A DNA stretch of 64,000 nucleotides from Murimonas intestini (GTDB lineage: Bacteria > Bacillota > Clostridia > Lachnospirales > Lachnospiraceae), in contig NZ_JANKBI010000015.1 of the NCBI RefSeq assembly GCF_024622195.1, forward strand, positions 85,983 through 149,982. The letters are read 5' to 3'. Position 1 is the first letter of the stretch. Each line of letters begins with the position of its first letter. A model generated the notes under the pieces. The model saw only the letters and a program-made list of their open reading frames with translations. It searched no databases and was not told where the DNA came from. Shown piece by piece: positions 61,093-64,000 of this stretch. The position numbers and the translations under genes were made by a program.

Positions 61093-61785
61093 GTGATCAA
61101 ACAGGAAAGGACTAAGGCGGCAATGGCTGAACTGTATGCATGGTTTAAAGAACTGATGGCGGTACCGGAACAATTCTGGGGTGAATACGCTTTCTGGAGA
61201 GAACCTCTAAAAAATAAGATTAAAGCAGAGCAGAGGGCTGAATTTATCAGGAAGTCTGTAAGCTGCGGCAGGTATGAAGCGGCAGCGGTCATGGAAAGAC
61301 ATGGTGATGCCAGTCCTGCAGCCCTGTGCAGAGTACTCGGACTAAAAACAATTTATGATAACAGCGAAAACGGAGGCTGCCACATAATCTTTGCCTGGTT
61401 TACAGAGCCTGATGAGATCACTATTTCTGCAGAAGTTCTCAGGCGGATGGATGCAAGGCTCAGTCTCGGGGGCATCTGCGGCCATTCGCTGGAGGAGATA
61501 CTTCTGGCCCATGAGATATTCCATTATATTGAATCACAAAAATCTAAAACCATCTATACAAGAACAGAAAAAATAGAACTCTGGAGAAAGCCTTTTACAA
61601 ACCGCTCAGCAGTGGCGGCCTTAAGTGAGATCGCAGGCATGGCCTTTGCACGTGAATTATTGGCGTTAGATTTTTCTCCTTTTGCCCTGGATATAATTAT
61701 GTTATATTTATATGATGAAACAGCTGCGGCGGAATTATACGAAAGGGTGATGAAGGCATGGAAAGAAAGTCAGGGCACAAAATAG
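61093..61785 (+). CDS. Uncharacterised protein with HExxH metal-binding motif
   Basis: About 230 residues. The start is uncertain: GTG 61093 has GAGGG upstream, ATG 61123 is possible, and GTG 61066 has no site. No signal peptide. LLAHEIFHYIES holds HExxH at about 140-144, the zinc signature of metallopeptidases, and a helical region rich in Ala (AVAALSEIAGMAFARELLALDFSPFALDIIMLYLY) follows. No known family recognised. It overlaps the HAD gene by 28 bases, so the two are coupled. Peptidase activity is only a possibility. Confidence 0.7.
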   Translation: MIKQERTKAAMAELYAWFKELMAVPEQFWGEYAFWREPLKNKIKAEQRAEFIRKSVSCGRYEAAAVMERHGDASPAALCRVLGLKTIYDNSENGGCHIIFAWFTEPDEITISAEVLRRMDARLSLGGICGHSLEEILLAHEIFHYIESQKSKTIYTRTEKIELWRKPFTNRSAVAALSEIAGMAFARELLALDFSPFALDIIMLYLYDETAAAELYERVMKAWKESQGTK

Positions 61786-62420
61786 ATGCAGTCATATTTG
61801 ATATGGACGGCCTGATGTTTGATACAGAGAGAGTGGCTGCCCGGGGCTGGAAGAGGGCGGGAGAACAGCTGGGATTTACAATTTCAGAGAATGAGCTGCG
61901 GCAGATGCGGGGCCGGAATGTGATTGCAGGCAGGGCTTTATTCCAGGAATGGTATCAGGGAAGTATCAGCTATGATGAGGCCAGAAATGTCCGCACAGCC
62001 TATGTGACAGAATATATTGAGAAAGAAGGGACACCTGTTAAGGAAGGCCTGCCTGAGCTCTTTAAGTTTTTAAAGGAGAAAGGGTACAGAAAAGCGATCG
62101 CCACATCTACACAGCGGGAAACAGTCGAGTGGTATTTTTCCCATGCCTCTCTGCCATTTGATTTCGAAGAATCTGTCTGTGGTACAGAGATAAAAAAAGG
62201 AAAACCGGCGCCGGATGTCTTTGTGGCAGCTGCGGAGAAACTGGGCCTGCCGCCTGAACGCTGTCTTGTACTGGAAGACAGCTTCAGCGGGGTGCGTGCA
62301 GGGGCGGCAGCGGGATGCAGTGTCATAATGGTACCTGACCTGCAGGAGCCGGATGAGGAAATATCGTCCCTCTGCCTGGCAGTCTGCCGGACACTCAGAG
62401 AGGTTCCGTCTTATCTCTGA
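61758..62420 (+). CDS. HAD-superfamily phosphatase / beta-phosphoglucomutase-like
   Basis: 220 residues. Motif I FDMDGLMFDTE (D15 nucleophile, D17), motif II ATSTQRE, motif III KKGKPAPDVFVAAA and motif IV LVLEDSFSGVRAGAAAG. The cap domain after motif I is of the helical type in the beta-PGM branch (sugar-phosphate phosphatases and mutases). The substrate is unknown. Its end overlaps the convergent GNAT gene by 26 bases. Confidence 0.9.
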   Translation: MERKSGHKIDAVIFDMDGLMFDTERVAARGWKRAGEQLGFTISENELRQMRGRNVIAGRALFQEWYQGSISYDEARNVRTAYVTEYIEKEGTPVKEGLPELFKFLKEKGYRKAIATSTQRETVEWYFSHASLPFDFEESVCGTEIKKGKPAPDVFVAAAEKLGLPPERCLVLEDSFSGVRAGAAAGCSVIMVPDLQEPDEEISSLCLAVCRTLREVPSYL

Positions 62421-63375
62421 AAACCATTTGTGTAATATGGGATCTGTCTTCTGTAAGATCATAATCACCAGTCAGCTGGCCTTCATAGTGATATTGAAGG
62501 CCGGCTGATTCGTTTTTTCCCAGAGCCTCCACAAGCGCATTCTCACCGTATTTATCTGCCAGTTCTGCGAATGTCCTGATCCTGGGTTTATTGAGCATAG
62601 GATTATCACAGGGGAATTCATTACACTCCCAGCACCCGTTCAGTTTCCTGTCCTTACAGCATCTGTATGGCCTGCACCATTCCTTATCCCTGCAGCCTTC
62701 TTGTCTGCAGCCTGTACATCCGGTGTTTTCGCTGCAGACACAGCAGGCAAGTCCGCAGAATGCTATTCCCTTGTCAGGACAGAAATGTGTGTGAAGTACT
62801 CTTTCATAATAACCACTTTCAGGGCGGAAGGTCTTTGAGGGTACAAAGCCGTATTTCTCCAGAACCGCTGTCTTGTCCGGAATATTCGAAGTCTTTATTT
62901 TCAGGTCAAAGATCCTGTAATCAGGGATCATAGTCAGGACAACAAGCCTGATAAGCTCCTCAAAGTACATATCCGTCCAGTAAGCGTTGGAAAGATCAAT
63001 ACGCAGAACACCAAAATCTGAAGCGTCAGAAGTACCAGGAGCATCTGAAGCAGAAGTATCTGAAATATCAGAAGAAGCATTAAAACTGCCTCCGAAAATC
63101 TCCAGTGTACCTGCAGCCCTTCCGGCCGTTTTAGGGATTATTGAAAAACGGACAAAGGAGCGCCTTTCATATTCCTCAAGCCAGAAATCAATACATTCCT
63201 CCATCTGTTCCAGCTCAGTAAAATTAAAATCAGTAGTGCAGCAGTCAGCATTGACTCTCTTAACTGCTTCAGGATCAGAATAACAGCCAAGCAGGTCTTC
63301 GGCATCAGATGGCCTGACAAGACGGAGCGTGAAACTGTCAGTTTCAAATTCAGGGCATTTAGTATATGGGTTCAT
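62395..63375 (-). CDS. GNAT acetyltransferase fused to a Cys-rich DUF3795-type domain
   Basis: 326 residues. Residues 1-195 are RimJ/RimL-like GNAT (TDSFTLRLVRPSDAEDLLGCYSDPEAVKRV..; ELIRLVVLTMIPDY..FDLKIKTSNIPDKTAVLEKYGFV). A low-complexity insert (SDISDTSASDAPGTSDASD, near 103-121) interrupts it. The C-terminal 130 residues carry about 15 Cys (CGLACCVCSENTGCTGCRQEGCRDKEWC..CCKDRKLNGCWECNEFPC), a zinc- or cluster-binding DUF3795-like domain. The ATG has GGAGG upstream on the minus strand. Function unknown. Confidence 0.8.
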   Translation of the reverse strand: MNPYTKCPEFETDSFTLRLVRPSDAEDLLGCYSDPEAVKRVNADCCTTDFNFTELEQMEECIDFWLEEYERRSFVRFSIIPKTAGRAAGTLEIFGGSFNASSDISDTSASDAPGTSDASDFGVLRIDLSNAYWTDMYFEELIRLVVLTMIPDYRIFDLKIKTSNIPDKTAVLEKYGFVPSKTFRPESGYYERVLHTHFCPDKGIAFCGLACCVCSENTGCTGCRQEGCRDKEWCRPYRCCKDRKLNGCWECNEFPCDNPMLNKPRIRTFAELADKYGENALVEALGKNESAGLQYHYEGQLTGDYDLTEDRSHITQMVFRDKTEPL

Positions 63376-64000
63376 AGATCAGTCCTCCTTTGGCGGATAT
63401 GCAGAAGCATTTTATATATGGCGCTGTGCCTTACCATATATCCACTTTAACACATAATCTGTGACAACAGTATGTCATAGTTCTCCATACAAACAAAATA
63501 TTTTTCTGGCGGTACCGGCTACCCGGCGGCGTATGCAAGGAGAGTCCCAAATCACAGACGCTCATTTCCAATTATCTTGATCATTTCTCATTATAAATCA
63601 CATCATAACATGTCTCCCGCTAATACTAATAAGGTAGTAAAAAAACAGTCTGCACACCGAAATATGTGGACTGTGCTGTGTGTATATTGGGGAAAAGTGT
63701 AGATTATTGACATATATGTATAGGATTTTATCATGCGGGAGGGAGGAGGGGGAACGTACAATTAAAGAAATTGCTGTTTAGGGGATTAGAGGCGGAGAGG
63801 ACGCTTTGCATTGTAGGTAGTGAATCAGTGGGAGGGACAGGCGGGTGGGAGAGTTCGTGGTTCAGTCCAACCGCTGCGTCGTGAAACTCTAAGGCCACGG
63901 AGACTGCTTGAAACGCAAAAGGCGGCCGGAAACTCGGTGCATTTGCTGATGCAAACGCCCCTCAGACAGCTCCGGCCTTGAGCGCAAGCGCTCACTTTTG
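63376..64000. other. Gene-free region with structured block reaching the window edge
   Basis: No ORF with a ribosome-binding site was found. 63376-63638 is plain AT-rich sequence. A minus-strand terminator follows (63639-63674). A possible plus-strand promoter TTGACA (63707-63712), 16 bases, TATCAT (63729-63734) lies further right. From about 63840 the sequence becomes GC-rich and foldable: GGCCGGA (63924-63930) pairs with TCCGGCC (63971-63977), enclosing a TGCAT/ATGCA hairpin, followed by GAGCG-CAAG-CGCTC (63980-63993). The block is cut off by the window end. Confidence 0.5.
63639..63674 (-). terminator. Minus-strand terminator from a transcript entering from the right
   Basis: Stem ACAGTC-CACA/TGTG-GACTGT (a two-base bulge in one arm) with a run of seven T on the minus strand. 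It implies a minus-strand transcription unit beginning to the right of it, in or beyond the structured block. Confidence 0.75.

Overview
The window reads as a Gram-positive, low-to-mid GC Clostridia chromosome, most likely a gut Lachnospiraceae. The grounds are the gene content (YesMN regulators, an Mgl importer, GH29 fucosidases, a GH2 beta-galactosidase, an anaerobe-type xanthine dehydrogenase cluster), strong AGGAGG ribosome-binding sites, and frequent TTG/GTG starts. No rRNA or tRNA gene was recognised. The assignment is inference from content, not a database match.

Region 1 (1-13.3 kb) is the right arm of a siphovirus-type prophage. It holds a 5'-truncated tape-measure gene, distal tail protein, tail-endopeptidase-like protein, a small ORF, a BppU-type baseplate/receptor-binding protein, an XhlA-like protein, a holin and an amidase endolysin, followed by accessory genes. 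No integrase or site-specific recombinase lies inside the window. Three things stand out. (a) The BppU gene faces a headless alternative C-terminal cassette on the opposite strand, with a 17-bp inverted repeat at both ends of the segment (7983-9089). This is the architecture of a DNA-inversion switch of host range. (b) Immediately after the endolysin there is a free-standing transcription unit (strong promoter, about 230 nt, terminator) without an ORF. It carries three structured repeats that look like type I-C CRISPR repeats, separated by related rather than unique linkers. It is a candidate RNA-based anti-CRISPR or another CRISPR-mimic RNA. (c) A small AbrB/MazE-like regulator sits among five ATTCGTACGAAT-type sites, three of which lie exactly in the -35/-10 spacer of three promoters serving the accessory genes.

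Region 2 (13.5-23.9 kb) is a galactose-type sugar importer (mglB-mglA-mglC, the permease having a long coiled-coil N-terminus). It is followed by its probable sensing operon: an AraC-type response regulator, a YesM-type histidine kinase, and two sugar-binding proteins, one membrane-anchored and one lipoprotein. Region 3 (24.1-34.0 kb) has an L,D-transpeptidase and then one long purine/molybdenum operon: an NCS2 purine permease, a class II (FecCD-like) importer, the three xanthine dehydrogenase subunits and a MocA-like cytidylyltransferase. Together these suggest purine uptake and oxidation with dedicated metal supply.

Region 4 (34.0-47.7 kb) is host-glycan use: LacI and AraC regulators, a CUT1-type sugar importer, two GH29 alpha-L-fucosidases and a large GH2 beta-galactosidase. 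Region 5 (47.8-55.2 kb) is mixed: xanthine phosphoribosyltransferase, an unusual thioester-domain protein with Cys/Pro-rich repeats and no signal peptide, a PfkB sugar-phosphate kinase, a TetR regulator, an EAL phosphodiesterase with a degenerate GGDEF domain, and an esterase. Region 6 (55.2-61.1 kb) is a LacI-controlled catabolic operon (diketogulonate-reductase-like enzyme, permease, HyuA-like protein) with CAATCGATTG operators. It is followed by an HExxH protein, a HAD phosphatase and a GNAT-DUF3795 fusion. The last 600 bases hold no convincing gene but contain a minus-strand terminator and a structured GC-rich block that runs to the window edge.
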